NCBI RefSeq assembly: GCF_947242115.1
Contig: NC_074711.1
Location: forward strand, 42,780,463-42,844,462
From: Biomphalaria glabrata
Lineage: Eukaryota; Mollusca; Gastropoda; Planorbidae
Direction of reading: 5' to 3'
DNA length: 64,000 nucleotides
The notes under the pieces are model-generated. The model saw nothing but the letters and a program-made list of their open reading frames with translations, searched no databases and was not told the origin of the DNA. This document shows positions 47,801-59,400 of the stretch, piece after piece. How positions within the stretch are numbered: position 1 is the stretch's first letter; every line of letters begins with the position of its first letter. The translations under genes were made by a program, and so were the position numbers.

Positions 47801-50800
47801 ACTATCCTATTCCACAAAAAAGTAAAGATCTGTCCACTTTTCTTGAAAGTGTCTACATTCAGAGTTCACTTTTCGTTTCTTAGGCTCACCCATTTCATTA
47901 AATCACAAACGTTAAACAATACGGCACCAATCGCTTTGACATTAAAAGAACACGACCCAAAACGATGCATCAATGATGCTCTGTGTTGCACACACAAGGT
48001 GTCAAGGACACGGCTAGCTCAAGACAGTAGCGGAATTAAAAATAGCTGTATAGTTTTATCGCCATTGAAAAAAAAACAACACTTGTGTTCTTACAATACA
48101 AATATTTACTATGAATATTAGAATACCAAACCTAAAGATGGAATTCATCAAAGAATGAGTGAGAATCCTAACTTAAATAGAATATTTTTTCAACATTCTA
48201 ATTTTTTTTTTTTTTTTTTTTTTTTTACATTTTTTTTTCTATTTTTAAATTTTTTTTTTTACATTTTGTTCCAATGCATTGGCGGGCCGGATAGAAGCAC
48301 GTCATATGCGGCCCGCGGGCCGTAGTTTGGGCATCGCTGGGTTAGACCAATGTAGCAAACCAGTGCTATACTGAAGTACTTCTAATTAGATCTAGTCGAC
48401 CAAAAGACCATATATTGTTATCCATAAATTATATAGTAGAGATATCTCTGGTTGACCCTGGTCATTTCATGGTTAAGTCGCCATTTATAGGCCTAGCCAA
48501 TTTATCTAGATGTACATAAACAGAGCTAATTGTTTGATAAGGAAGATTAGCGCTTACCCAGTCTGACTACTGTATGTATATGTGTCAGTGGTATGTCAGA
48601 CTAATGTGTCAATGATCTGTGCCCCTGTCACTTGTTCCTGTGTGGCAGTGGTCGGCCAGTGGGTCAGACTAATATGTCAATGATCTGTGCGCCTGTCACT
48701 TGTTCCTGTGTGGCAGTGGTCGGCCAGTGGGTCAGGCTAATATGTCAATGATCTGTGCGCCTGTCACTTGTTCCTGTGTGGCAGTGGTCTGCCAGTAGGT
48801 CACACTAATGTGTCAATGATCTGTGCGCCTGTCACTTGTTCCTGTGTGGCAGTGGTCTGCCAGTGGGTCAGACTAATGTGTCAATGATCTGTGCGCCTGT
48901 CACTTGTTCCTGTGTGGCAGTGGTCGGCCAGTGGGTCAGACTAATGTGTCAATGATCTGTGCGCCTGTCACTTGTTCCTGTGTGGCAGTGGTCTGCCAGT
49001 GGGTCAGACTAATGTGTCAATGATCTGTGCGCCTGTCACTTTTTCTTGTGTGTAAGTGGTCTGCCAGTGGGTCAGACTAATGTGTCAATGATCTGTGCGC
49101 CTGTCACTTGTTCCTGTGTGGCAGTGGTCTGCCAGTGGGTCAGACTAATGTGTCAATGATCTGTGCGCCTGTCACTTGTTCCTGTTTGGCAGTGGTCGGC
49201 CAGTGGGTCAGACTAATGTGTCAATGATCGTGCGCCTGTCACTTGTACCTGTGTGTCAGTGGTCGGCCAGTGGGTCAGACTAATGTGTCAATGATCGTGC
49301 GCCTGTCACTTGTACCTGTGTGGCAGTGGGTCAGACTAATGTGTCAATGATCTGTGCGCCTGTCACTTGTACCTGTGTGGCAGTGGGTCAGACTAATGTG
49401 TCAATGATCTGTGCGCCTGTCACTTGTTCCTGTGTGGCAGTGGTCGGCCAGTGGGTCAGACTAATGTGGCAATGATTTGTGAGCTAAACTAAACATGTAC
49501 ACAAGACAAAAATAATGAGTTTGTGATTTTCCTAAGTTCAACCAAACGGTCAAAAGACAACTATCATTAGGCATCTATGTCATTACGATCAGTAATGCAA
49601 CAAGCTAGATCTAATAAGGGTTAGGGTGTCTCCATAATTTGAATACATTTTTTGACCTATCAAAAATCTTGAAGAAAGAAAAAAAAAAGAACTTTAAACC
49701 CATTTATTTTATAGAGCTGTTTAGCTGTACTTGTTCATGTATATATAATTATGTAATATGTATAAAATTTCACATAACTTGTAAGAAATATTTGCATAAA
49801 TGTAGATATAACTTGTATAGGCTTAGAGACTAAGGAGCGATTTTGAGCTTTTGTTATTAATGTGTATGTCATTGTGCATGACAGTATGACTGTGTCAACA
49901 GGCTGTGAGTGTGTTGACCAATGATATCTCTGTGTTAGTGTCCATAATTTGTCAGGTCAGCATGTATATTAATCTAAGTCACTCTTCCATTGTTTCTACA
50001 TTCTTTATGATGAAACAAAGCTGTTTAACAATCTTTTATTGTTAGACTGGACTTTTAAAAACCACATTGAATACATCATGGACCAAGTGTTTTAACTAAA
50101 ATGTGTATTGTAAAGGTCTTAAAGTGCTTTTATAAATCTCACAAAGAGGGAGGTCCACTTAATAATATATTAACAATAAAATGGTGGAATGTTCCTAACC
50201 TTGGTTTGAGAAATTCAAACCCTCTCAGGACAGATACCGGTGTTTGGTCCTATGATTGCCAATGTTAGTGATTGCTTCATCTTAATATTAATTAATTTGA
50301 CATGCAAGCTAATTTTTCTAATGCTGATGAGATTTGAGAAACTTACATACATGAATGACCCTCCTCTTTTCATTCCCCCCCCCCCCCACTTTTACTTGCA
50401 GTCTATAGCAGAATTTATCCTGTGTTGAAACTATAGACTTGAAGACCACTTTTGCTTGGTTGAAAGTATTTAGGCAAATGTTAAAGTCTCCATATTTATT
50501 TATCATCAAAGCATGTCTTGTAATTCTCAACAAAGCCAACAGTGTTTGCTGGGCAGATAATTGTTTGTTCCCTCTCTAGTGTTATCTCCCTTTCTTGTCT
50601 TACAAAAACAAGCTTGGAATGTCAGTTGACCTACATGGTGACACCTAGGCTGTGCTTATTTCTCCACCTTGACAGCATTGGGGAGGGAGGCAGTGGGAGA
50701 GGCTGGCACACTGTGTTTGTACCTGTGTGTGTGTGTGTGTGCTTGTCAGTTGACTGGTCAACATGTGTGACTGGGGAGGGAAGTGGCACAGTTAGCATGT

Positions 50801-53800
50801 CATATAACTTGCAGATATATTATTTACTGTTCAAATCCCCTTACAACATAGTTCATTTAGATATGATTGTGTAACTTGTGAGTCTGTTAGACTCTTTAAG
50901 ATAGTCAAGTTGAGACTCATAACATAGTTAAGTTGTAATGTTTTGTTATATTACATGTAAAAAATAGAAATACTTGAATCCCACACACATATAATTCCCC
51001 ACATACACATTATTTGACTTGCAACAGTGATCACTAGTCAGAGACTGAAAATAAATCCAAGAAAATGTTGTGTGTTGTTCAGTGGCAAACTGTTAACAAC
51101 TACTTGAGGATTTTGTACTAGTTGACTTGAAGATCTTTATCTTTTAGACTCACAAGTGAAAACACTGCATTCTAGATTTGAATCTTTGATTCTATGGTAA
51201 ACAAGTACATTGTACAAACTTTTACTTTGTTTTTATTTTGTTTTTTTATTTGAAAGCTTAACATTTGCCCTATGCAAAGGTCTGCATGAGTAATGTGCAT
51301 GAACTTTGACCTTTCCAGTGTTTTTTTTAAAGCTGGAGCTCCAAGCCTGCTTTCTTTTTAATTGCATGTCTCAGTGTTTAGGAACAGGACAAGCCACTCT
51401 CCTGCAAAGTGTGACATCAACTCTCTAAGATCTAGAAATTTTACATTAGAGAGAAGTATCAGAAGAAAAACAAAATCACCCCATCTCATTTTCATCTACT
51501 TAGAATTTGTGCACAATGTTTTATTTTTTATTCTAAAGTAAATTATCTCAAAGAAAATTGAGTGGCACACTGAAGACACTTTGTGTTTTGAGGTTTTCTT
51601 CCATTTTTTATGTGTGTACTATACTACAACCTAGGTCTAGTTGTTAAACACAATGAATTGTACCAAAATCAGTTTGACCTTTATTAGAGCTCCCGAGGAA
51701 TTGTATAGAATAGGGTCTATGATGAACATCTGTTTGATCATAATCATCTTAAGTTCACATTTGTGACTGATTTCAATTCAGTCTGTTAAAGAACTTCCTA
51801 ATGTTTTACCACCTAATCATTTCTCTGTCAACATAATTTTGAGTGGTTGGTTAATGACCATCCAACTTGACAAGTTTATTACATGTTTTTCTCTTAACAT
51901 TGATTTTTTTTTTTTACCCTTTTGACAGTTCATGGTGCTAGAGGACTTCAAGGAAGAAAACCAGGTGATTAAAGTACTTTTCACATTATCACATGGGAAA
52001 ATAACAATATTAATATCATGTGTCTGCTTAATTAATTTTTTAATTATTCTTAGACACAAACTTAACTCTGGATACATTTATTTCAGGTCGCCACAAATAT
52101 TCTGTAATATTTGGTATTGGAAATAAAAAATATCGCACTAGTGTTGTTAAAGATCCAAGTGGTAATCCTGATTGGAATGAGGAGTCTGTTGTGTAAGTGG
52201 AGAAATATCAAGAGTTAGACAACTTATTGTAGTTGATTCTCACTAATTGTTTAGGATTGTGCACCCCTACATAGAAAATCAATGGACAGATGATGATGAT
52301 GGTTTGTCCACTGTCCTGAGATTGCTTTTCTTTGACCAAAACACTCATAATTATATTAGACAGCATCTTTTATTTCATAAGAACATGTTCCTTATCTGTT
52401 TAGTATTGGGTATAGGCTGGTCATTGGCTGATTTCATTTTGTCCTATTAGACTATTAGCATTGAAAGATTAGTGTCTGGAAAAGTCTTTCTCTTAATGTT
52501 TTCTTAAAGCTCCTGATCTGTGTTGAATTTTTTTTTTTTGACTCATTGTTTTGCAATATATTTATATATATTTGTATTTCTTTGATATACTTTTAAAAAT
52601 GTATTCCAAATCAAAATATATTTAAAATAATGTTTACCATTTTCCACAGCCATGTCAGTAATGTAAGTGATGACATTTTCTTCACTGTGACAGAGAAAGA
52701 TGATGTGCTAGGAAATATAACTATACCAGTTGCCTCTCTTCTCACAGTCAAAGGTGTTGTCAAGAAAGGCCCACTCAAGAACCATAAGAAATGCCAGAAC
52801 CCCCAAGGGGAGCTCATCTTTCAGTGCTATGTTTCTAAACAAAGGCCGATCATGGTGGCACCACAGATTAGATCTAATACAATGAACAATTCAGGTCCCC
52901 AGCTCACTGGCTTTCAGAGACTGCGGCACAACTTTACTCAGTCCCCGACGGCTCAGAAACAGAAGAAAGAAGAGAAGGAGGATAAAAAGAAATCTAGTTC
53001 GTTGGCAAACTTTAACAAAAAACTGTCTAAGTCCATCCATGATATTTTCCATTTAGGTAGATTAGAAAATCAAAATGATTTTCAGGATGAGGATCAGTCA
53101 GGTGAAGGCAAAAACAAAAGGTTCAGTTTACGTTTTCCTAGTGTAGGCTCAGGTCTAGAGGATACTGGTAGAGAGATCCCAATTGTTACCCACATTGTGC
53201 CCAACATGGCCAACATTAATGGTGGGACACGACTTTCCATTGAAGGGCGCAATTTAGGTATTGGTAAGTCAGATATTTTGGAGCTTATCCTCTGTGGTTC
53301 AGACCTTCTAGACACTGTTGAGTTTGAGTCGGATAACAGAATCTATGTTACTACCAAACCTACATCTGCTGGCAAAGGTGACCTTTGGATTGAGACAGCA
53401 AAGGGTGGTCAGAATGTACTCAAGAATATATTCACATTTGTGGATAGGTCCTCCACCAACACGCCTTTACCTGATAAGAAAATGTATGACAACAACTCTA
53501 TTTCCAGTCGAGGCAAGCACTCAGCTCTTGCTGAAAGTTTAGCAGAGAAAACTGCAGTCTCAGAGAAGACATCAGTCTCAGACAAAGCTTCTATAGAAAA
53601 ATCTTCTGAGGCTTTGGGACAGAAAGAAGGAAGCCTCACCAACATAGAAAGATCTGCTTCATTAAATAAGGTTAGCCAATTTCATGTTTACCATGAGGCA
53701 GCTGTGAGTTTATTTGTGTTGCCATTGAAAATCCATATAGCTTGACTATCTTGTAAATTAAATATCTCTTTCAAAAAAATAAAGATTTGTACTTCCTAGG

Positions 53801-55151
53801 CTTTGTATACTAATTATAAGATAGCAGCTTATTTATTTAAGAGATTTTTTTGTGGCATTATATATTCAACAATAAATATTGAGATTTTGATATCAGTATT
53901 AAATCTACTTATATTGAAGTATTGAATAAAATGTTTTAACTTTTAATGTAATATTCATACATAGGAAGACAGACAAAGAATATTTCTGTCTGGCTCTGCC
54001 ACTTTGCCAAGAATCCAAGTCTCTAGTGAAGATAATGTCACACCTTCTCATGGCAGCCCATCTGGAATGTATAAAAAGAATTTCCAGAAGCACAACAGAA
54101 CTGCCAGTGAATCTGTTGTAGACACAACCAAGGATTCTGAGAGCAAAAGAAGTAAGTTGTAAATGTAACTTGTAGTGAAATAGCTTCTAAAGACGAAGGT
54201 TAAGGTAAGAATGTATTGTGCAACATCGGTAAAAAAAATATGGATCAGAAAATACTGTGTCTTGAGGCCAAGAAAGGTTTAGAAAAGGAAGCAAAAAAAA
54301 TGTTAGCAGTTCCTCTTTATGGCCTTTAGTGGAGATAACTTAAGCAAGAATAGCATGCACCTCCCTCATGTCGTCTTCACCCTAGTCGCCCAACGGAAAA
54401 ACAATAGATAAAACAAAATTGTAAACCATGTATCTATGCTGTTTTGTTTGTCGAATTGATTGATAAGTATTTCAGCACGCAGCTATGTATGAAACAGAAA
54501 TAATGATATGCATGTTTGCGAACAACTAGCCCTGCTTTTGTGCCTTTTTACACTTTTCTGTTGCTTTGCATTTCAAAAAAGTTAATTCATCTCTGACAAA
54601 ACTAAATAGTAAATAATATTCTGAGCCTGCACTAAATGTCTTTTATTGAAGACCCGTAGCGAAGGAATCAGAGCCGCAGTTTGTAACCACTGCCCTAGTT
54701 CACCTGCACCACACCTAGATAATATGAATAACTGATTTCTGCACTTTAACAGTAATACACTTGATTGCATTAGTATCCTCACAGTTGTATGTGATTTTGT
54801 ATGTAGTATTTAATTTGTGTTACTAGCTAGTTTTCTTTTGTTTTGTTTATAATTTCTGAATTTTCCAGTTGCTGAAAAAAGTGAACTGCAAGCAGAAATC
54901 TTACGACTGCACAAAGAAAATCAAGGTACAGTTATTTCTTTTGTTTTTCAAAGTATACTTAAACATTGTATTGAATGTTGAATTTATATTTAAATTAAAT
55001 GAATTGTATGAAACTTTTCCTTTCAGCTCTGAAACAAGAAAATGCTGATATGAAGATGTATATAGATGGTTTAGTGGCTCGAGTAATTGTTCGTTGTCCT
55101 GAGGCTCTGGCTGCTGGAGATGACCTGAAACCTTTACCTCCTCGTACTTAG
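38848..55151 (+). CDS. Rab11-FIP-like protein with C2, Sec5-type IPT/TIG and FIP-RBD domains
   Basis: Seven exons: 38848-38875, 51929-51964, 52087-52192, 52650-53670, 53965-54151, 54869-54925, 55027-55151; 1560 nt, 519 residues, all GT-AG and in phase; start context gccATGG. Residues 4-130 are a class-I-FIP-style C2 domain (DEVTVVVHGARGLQG, KYRTSVVKDPSGNPDWNEE) that should bind membrane phospholipids. A Lys/Ser-rich stretch follows (KKEEKEDKKKSSSLANFNKK). Residues 232-322 form an IPT/TIG domain closest in pattern to exocyst Sec5 (PIVTHIVPN, GRNLGIGKSDILELILCG, KGDLWIETAKGG). A Ser/Thr/Lys-rich linker leads to a C-terminal coiled coil and FIP Rab11-binding motif (ELQAEILRLHKENQALKQEN, YIDGLVARVIVRCPEAL). 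Expected role: Rab11 effector on recycling endosomes. Class-I FIPs that I know lack IPT. Start choice is likely, but an extra upstream exon is not excluded. Confidence 0.88.
39098..40400. mobile_element. Kolobok-like DNA transposon with TTAA duplications and a THAP domain
   Basis: TTAA at 39094-39097 and 40401-40404 flank inverted ends AGGGAAACTCCGATGGTTTT (left) and AGGGAAACTCCGATAGTTTT (right, read backwards). The sub-terminal regions on both sides carry a tgacgtcac palindrome (39281 and 40199 area). TTAA targets together with a THAP domain are known for the Kolobok superfamily; P elements also have THAP but use 8-bp targets. At 1.3 kb it lacks room for a full transposase. It lies in intron 1 of the Rab11-FIP-like gene. 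Confidence 0.78.
39668..40129 (-). pseudogene. THAP-domain fragment of the Kolobok-like element
   Basis: The minus strand reads KYCSSACCSSSNHKDKISKY, then SFHLFPRDEVLKRKWGKFIR and SCLCSNHFETEKLF, then (after one stop at 39758) LKLIPGAVPTIHW. This is the C2CH zinc-binding THAP fold: two N-terminal Cys, F-P-x-D and the K-W of the core, C-x-x-H, and the closing A-V-P-T signature. THAP domains bind transposon ends or promoter DNA. The in-frame stop and the lack of a catalytic region suggest it is not functional. Confidence 0.8.
42117..42160 (+). promoter_or_regulatory. TATA-box-like and CRE-like pair (possible internal promoter)
   Basis: TATAAATAG (42117-42125) sits in a locally GC-richer context (gcgccactctcg) and is followed by TGACGTCA (42152-42159). 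The pair lies in intron 1 of the Rab11-FIP-like gene. No exon with a splice donor was recognised directly downstream, so this may be an alternative promoter, a repeat-borne promoter, or chance. Confidence 0.25.
42583..43549. repeat. 43-46-bp tandem array, 22 copies, with variable T-run
   Basis: Unit: gtttgaaatagtgaagtaca caacttatactactttg followed by 6-9 T. I counted 22 copies of gtgaagtacacaac. Copies are essentially identical apart from the length of the T-run, so the array is young or well homogenised. It lies in intron 1 of the Rab11-FIP-like gene. Confidence 0.97.
44130..44640. other. GC-rich patch in intron, unrecognised
   Basis: About 500 bases much richer in G+C and CpG than the rest of the intron (for example gaggcttagac upstream, then ccccggacgcatgcttggct and cggtcccttgaggaacggcg). 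There are small open frames on both strands but none with a domain I know. Candidate explanations are a repeat of a GC-rich family, an alternative first exon/CpG promoter, or an insertion. Confidence 0.3.
45780..47830 (-). pseudogene. hAT transposase with internal 22-residue repeat expansion
   Basis: From 5' to 3' on the minus strand: a Cys/His finger (KPTCLICKESVAVFKEHNIK, then HYEAKH, near 47810-47740); a helical stretch (YGGILGLSREDKIAKLRLEI, RASYRFAHILSRA); an open 468-codon frame from 47394 to 45988 with MWDLAILCDITSDLNELNTK and FSERFVDFQNLKNDIRLFEN; sixteen copies of a 22-residue unit; and then, in a shifted frame with stops, the dimerisation region LREQALRMITMFSSTYLWEQ, TFSMMKRAK. The middle of the transposase between the finger and the 468-codon frame seems shortened. 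The unit VSSAPTDLQLELIDLQSQTS is a single-copy segment in relatives as I remember them. The protein is unlikely to be active. Confidence 0.85.
46008..47056. repeat. 66-bp coding minisatellite, 16 copies, inside the hAT transposase
   Basis: Unit on the plus strand: gggatgtctggctttgtaag, tcaatcagttccagttgcag, atctgtcggggcacttgaca, caagca. Variants are tct/tat, and cag/cgg in ttgc(a/g)gat. On the minus strand this changes Gln/His and Leu/Pro only. The 66-bp period is a multiple of three, so three frames stay open across the array, including two on the non-coding strand that are shadows. Confidence 0.97.
48605..49480. repeat. 68-bp tandem array, about 13 copies
   Basis: Unit: gtgtcaatgatctgtgcgcc, tgtcacttgttcctgtgtgg, cagtggtcggccagtgggtc, agactaat. 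Three of the last units are shortened by loss of the tcggccagtgg part, and some lack a T in atc(t)gtgcg. It lies in intron 1 of the Rab11-FIP-like gene, directly right of the hAT. Confidence 0.95.
49500..51928. other. Remaining part of intron 1, nothing recognised
   Basis: AT-rich intron with a (GT)n run at 50724-50740 and a C-run at 50379-50388. No coding exon with matching phase was found between the first exon (38875) and 51929, and none is needed because phases already match. Confidence 0.5.
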
Positions 55152-55425
55152 TCACAATCAGATTGGTCAGTCTGTATGTTTATATTAGATTGGTCAGTTA
55201 TTCAACTGGTCAGTCTACACCTTTTCAATTTATTTTTGTACTTTAAACACATTTATTGTTAGGCTCTATTTTGTCTTCAGTTTTTGTAACAAATTTTTGG
55301 AAGAACTCAGCTACTAGACACTACACATTTTTACCTCTTGTTTGATTGTCTATTGGATCATTATCAAATTTATATGAGTAATTCTTACAAATGTACTTAT
55401 TATGGCTTAGCAAAACTTTGTATTA

Positions 55426-55431
55426 AATAAA
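55426..55431 (+). terminator. Candidate poly(A) signal of the Rab11-FIP-like gene
   Basis: AATAAA 275 bases after the stop. Further signals exist near 56832 and 58431, so a 3' UTR reaching about 58.45 kb, which would include the 43-bp array, is also possible. Confidence 0.4.
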
Positions 55432-55847
55432 TGATCAGTTTTATGTTCTTTCGATGGAAGGTATTTTCTGAGAACATTTCACCAATGTCTCTGAATCTCC
55501 TGCCAAAATCTTTTATTAAATTAATGGTATCAATATTCTGACAATGTCTTCGCTAATTACCTTAGTTTCATTTGACTACCAGGTGGTCACTTGTATGAAA
55601 TTGAACTGACATTTACAAATTGTTTTTCAGCTGTTATCGCACATTGTAATGTTGTAAAGTTTATCTAGAGATGACATCTCTCATGAAATCTTTTTTTTTT
55701 CTCTAAGATCTACTCAAATATATCTTGGGAGAAAAAGTGCCTGGAATAAAAGAAACACTTTTGTAATTCAGAAAAAATCAAAATTGAAGTTTTGAGTGTT
55801 TTAAATCCCTTATTTATTATCTATTTTGATATTATGTATTATTATAT

Positions 55848-56450
55848 GAAACAATGGTCTTGAATATTTGGCAGAGAAACTAGAATGAAAGGAACAATGG
55901 TCTTGAATGTTTGACAGAGAAACTAGAATGAAGGAAACAATGGTCTTGAATGTTTGACAGAGAAACTAGAATGAAGGAAACAATGGTCTTGAATGTTTGA
56001 CAGAGAAACTAGAATCAAGGAAACAATGGTCTTGAATGTCTGACAGAGAAACTAGAATGAAGGAAACAATGGTCTTGAATGTTTGACAGAGAAACTAGAA
56101 TGAAGGAAACAATGGTCTTGAATGTTTGACAGAGAAACTAGAATCAAGGAAACAATGGTCTTGAATGTCTGACAGAGAAACTAGAATGAAGGAAACAATG
56201 GTCTTGAATGTTTGACAGAGAAACTAGAATGAAGGAAACAATGGTCTTGAATGTTTGGCAGAGAAACTAGAATGAAGGAAACAATGGTCTTGAATGTTTG
56301 ACAGAGAAACTAGAATGAAGGAAACAATGTTCTTGAATGTCTGACAGAGAAACTAGAATGAAGGAAACAATGGTCTTGAATGTTTGGCAGAGAAATTAGA
56401 ATCAAGGAAACAATGGTCTTGAATGTTTGACAGAGAAACTAGAATGAAGA
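55848..56450. repeat. 43-bp tandem array, about 14 copies
   Basis: Unit: ggaaacaatggtcttgaatg, tttgacagagaaactagaat, gaa, with atg/atc and ttt/tct variants arranged in a repeating order. It starts 0.7 kb after the stop of the Rab11-FIP-like gene, so it lies in the 3' UTR if a distal poly(A) site is used. Confidence 0.96.
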
Positions 56451-59400
56451 AAAAAGTTTTAATTCTGATTTTTTTTTTTTTACTTATGGCCAGAGACTAG
56501 TGGTCACCGTCTGGTGTGAAGTCTTCTTGTTTTGTTTATTTTAATGCGTGAATGTTTGATTAATGAATCTCATCTGGTCATTCTTTTGGGTAGGCATTGT
56601 TGAAGTTATGTGATTTTCTCCAGTGCCCAATCTCTGTCAGCACTGACCACCAGATGTAGATGCTTAGCAATGGCTACTTGTCAGGTGAAAGGAGCCTTTT
56701 TGATCATTGGGTCATCATGAAATACTTTATCCCATAATCTACCCTGACTTAATTGGCATTTGGTCTATTTATTCCATAACTCTATTTGTGTTGAACAGAA
56801 ATAGCTGTGTTGGCAACTTAAATACTGGAACAATAAAATGAACATTCCAAGTTATCACAATTATATCACTTTGTGTATTTATAACCAATGTTTACTATTA
56901 ATACACTTGACATCTCTCTTTACATAGACTTGAATTTACATTTAGGAATTACATTGCCTTCATAAAAATCAAAAAGGGACATTCACTTTTACTACTTTCA
57001 CATTTCTCCAGAAATTTAGTTTCAATTTTTAAAACTTTCAACCATAAGTGATAAATCATTTGGATTTTTTTTTTTCTCTTTTAAAGTTCAATTGATCTAT
57101 GCATGATACTAATATATTTCCAAATCTAATTTGTTTGCATTAAAAATGAAGATAATTGACAGATAAGCTAATAATAAAATTGTCATTTGCATTAAGACCA
57201 CATTTTTATCTACCCTAAGCCAAAATTTGATTTCTAAAGCTAATTTGATACTATGAAAGAAAGTTTGGGATTAAGTCCAGTAAAATATTGGCAGTTGTCA
57301 TCACAGGACTATTTGTGGAAATAAGATAAAAGTTCTTATGGAACTCCTAGACTTTTAAGAAGGTTAAGACAAATATAAATTGAAATGGAAACAATATGTT
57401 GTCAATTTCTTTGCTAATTTTTAATTTCTCTAAGATGAATTAGATGTTGTTTTTTTAATAGCACATTTTTTAAAAACATGTTCTTGCAGCTACAATATAT
57501 CTTTTCTGATGACAATGTCAAATATCATTACATTTTTGTCATTTGATCATTTATTTTCATTTAGATCTGACATTAAGACATGGATTACTAGGCAATAAGC
57601 CATTACTATAAAACAATCAACTAAAATGCATTGAAAGATATTTTTTGAAATTTTTCTATTAATTTTTTTTCTGTAATATTTTCAAAGAACATTCTCCACA
57701 CTTGCGTATTTACAAATAATTTCTCAAATTTAATCATTACTATAAATCTAACATTCTTTTAATTATTGAAATGGTTGTGATAGAAGACCATGCATATCAG
57801 TGAAACTCTTCCAATGTCTTGTGCTACTGCCAGATATATATGATACTATGATGTAACTACAAAATATCTATTTTTCTATCCATTCTAGTTGTTATAAATG
57901 AGGCAGCTGACAGTATGCATGTTATGTTATTTATACTTGATTTTGATATTGTGAGTTCTTCAATTAAAATGTAAAGTTTGATGGTAAATTTCCTTGATTT
58001 GTATTTAAGAATCAGTGTACTGGCCGGTTGTAGTTTGTATTCTTACATTTGATACTGTTCTTGTAATCATACACTAACAATGTATTGGTGATGGATTTGT
58101 TGAACTTGTTGATATCAAAGTAATACAAAATGTATGTTAGCCCTCTCTGCCCACTTCTCTTTCAATACTTATTGAAGTTACTTTTATTTTTTTTAAAGTT
58201 CTGAAATATTTAATTTAATACAAAGCTCTTAAAATTTACCAAATGATGAAGTTAAATTTCATAATCTGAAGTAAAAATTTAGTGATTACTATTTAATAAG
58301 AAGCTCTTAGACTTGACCAAATGATTCATCTTATGATACAGGCATTCAATTTTGTTAATGTATGACAGACACATACAAAGCAAATTTTGTGATAATTATA
58401 TGTATGTCTATTGCAAGTATTCAGTGAAATAAAACTTCTGATAAACATTCAATTGTTTTGTCCTTTCTGTTGTTTGACTATTTCAAAATGAAAACCATAC
58501 TTTGAGTCTGAACTTTTCAGGAATCTAAGTTGACTTTTAGGACAGATCAAGATATACACTTCTTTAGGACAGATCAAGATATACACTTCTTTGTCTCAAC
58601 TGTGGCAAGTAAACGACATAATTTGTGGAAAAGGAAGAAGAGGAAATATAGTCATTAACCAAGTCTTAAGTGATACAAGGCCAGTAATTATGGCTGTGAT
58701 GATTGGTAAAATTATTAAATGTAATATGTAGTTTCACCTTTATCTAACACACCAAAATAAAACAAGTAATGCAACTTGGTAGTTGTTAGATAAAACTATT
58801 TCCCACAGGACTTAAATCCGGTCATTTATTTTGTTCTATGTTTATTGCACTAATTTGTTGGATTTCTTTGCTAGATCAGCCTTAATGAAACTTAACATAT
58901 GAAATAAGAAAAATGTTTCATTCGTTGTTTACTTCCACATTTTCTGTCAGAAGCCATCAAAAGTTATTTCTATTGAAACAGTTTCAGCTGATGATACTGT
59001 TAGCATATACTGGTACTTGAATGGTTGTCTCATGTTGATTTATTTTTCTGACAAATGTTTGATTTCTAGCTTAAGTGAGAACAATGAATAAGATAAAAAA
59101 CTGGATTGATAATTGTATTTTATTGAGTACAACTTTATTAGTCTACACTAACAGTTCTGCATCAAAGAGAAAGTTCATACATTCACATTTTGTTGGAGTT
59201 TGGAATCAACATTGACAAGAATGAAGACTGGTGTGAAGTAGTTTCATGAGGACACTTCTCTAAGCAATAAATAATTAAGTTTCTTTTGGTTTGTTCTAAC
59301 TTTAATGAAAAAAAAATTTTTTAAATGAATAAATTGAATGATCTTCAAACTAACACACACAGCATTGTGAAAAGGTGTACGATAATTCTAAAAAAAAAAA

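Larger units (their letters stand above)
45579..48339 (-). mobile_element. Full-length hAT transposon (2761 bp) with 8-bp target duplication ggttagac
   Basis: The ends are CAGTGATGCCCAACCTTATT at the left and, read backwards, CAGCGATGCCCAAACTACGG at the right. Exact ggttagac duplications lie at 45571-45578 and 48340-48347. The transposase is on the minus strand. Its type is the GTF2IRD2/SCAND3/ZBED5-like hAT branch, by the zinc-finger start and the W-D-L-A-x-L-C-D-I block. The perfect duplication indicates a recent insertion into intron 1 of the Rab11-FIP-like gene. The gene it carries is damaged in its C-terminal part. Confidence 0.9.
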
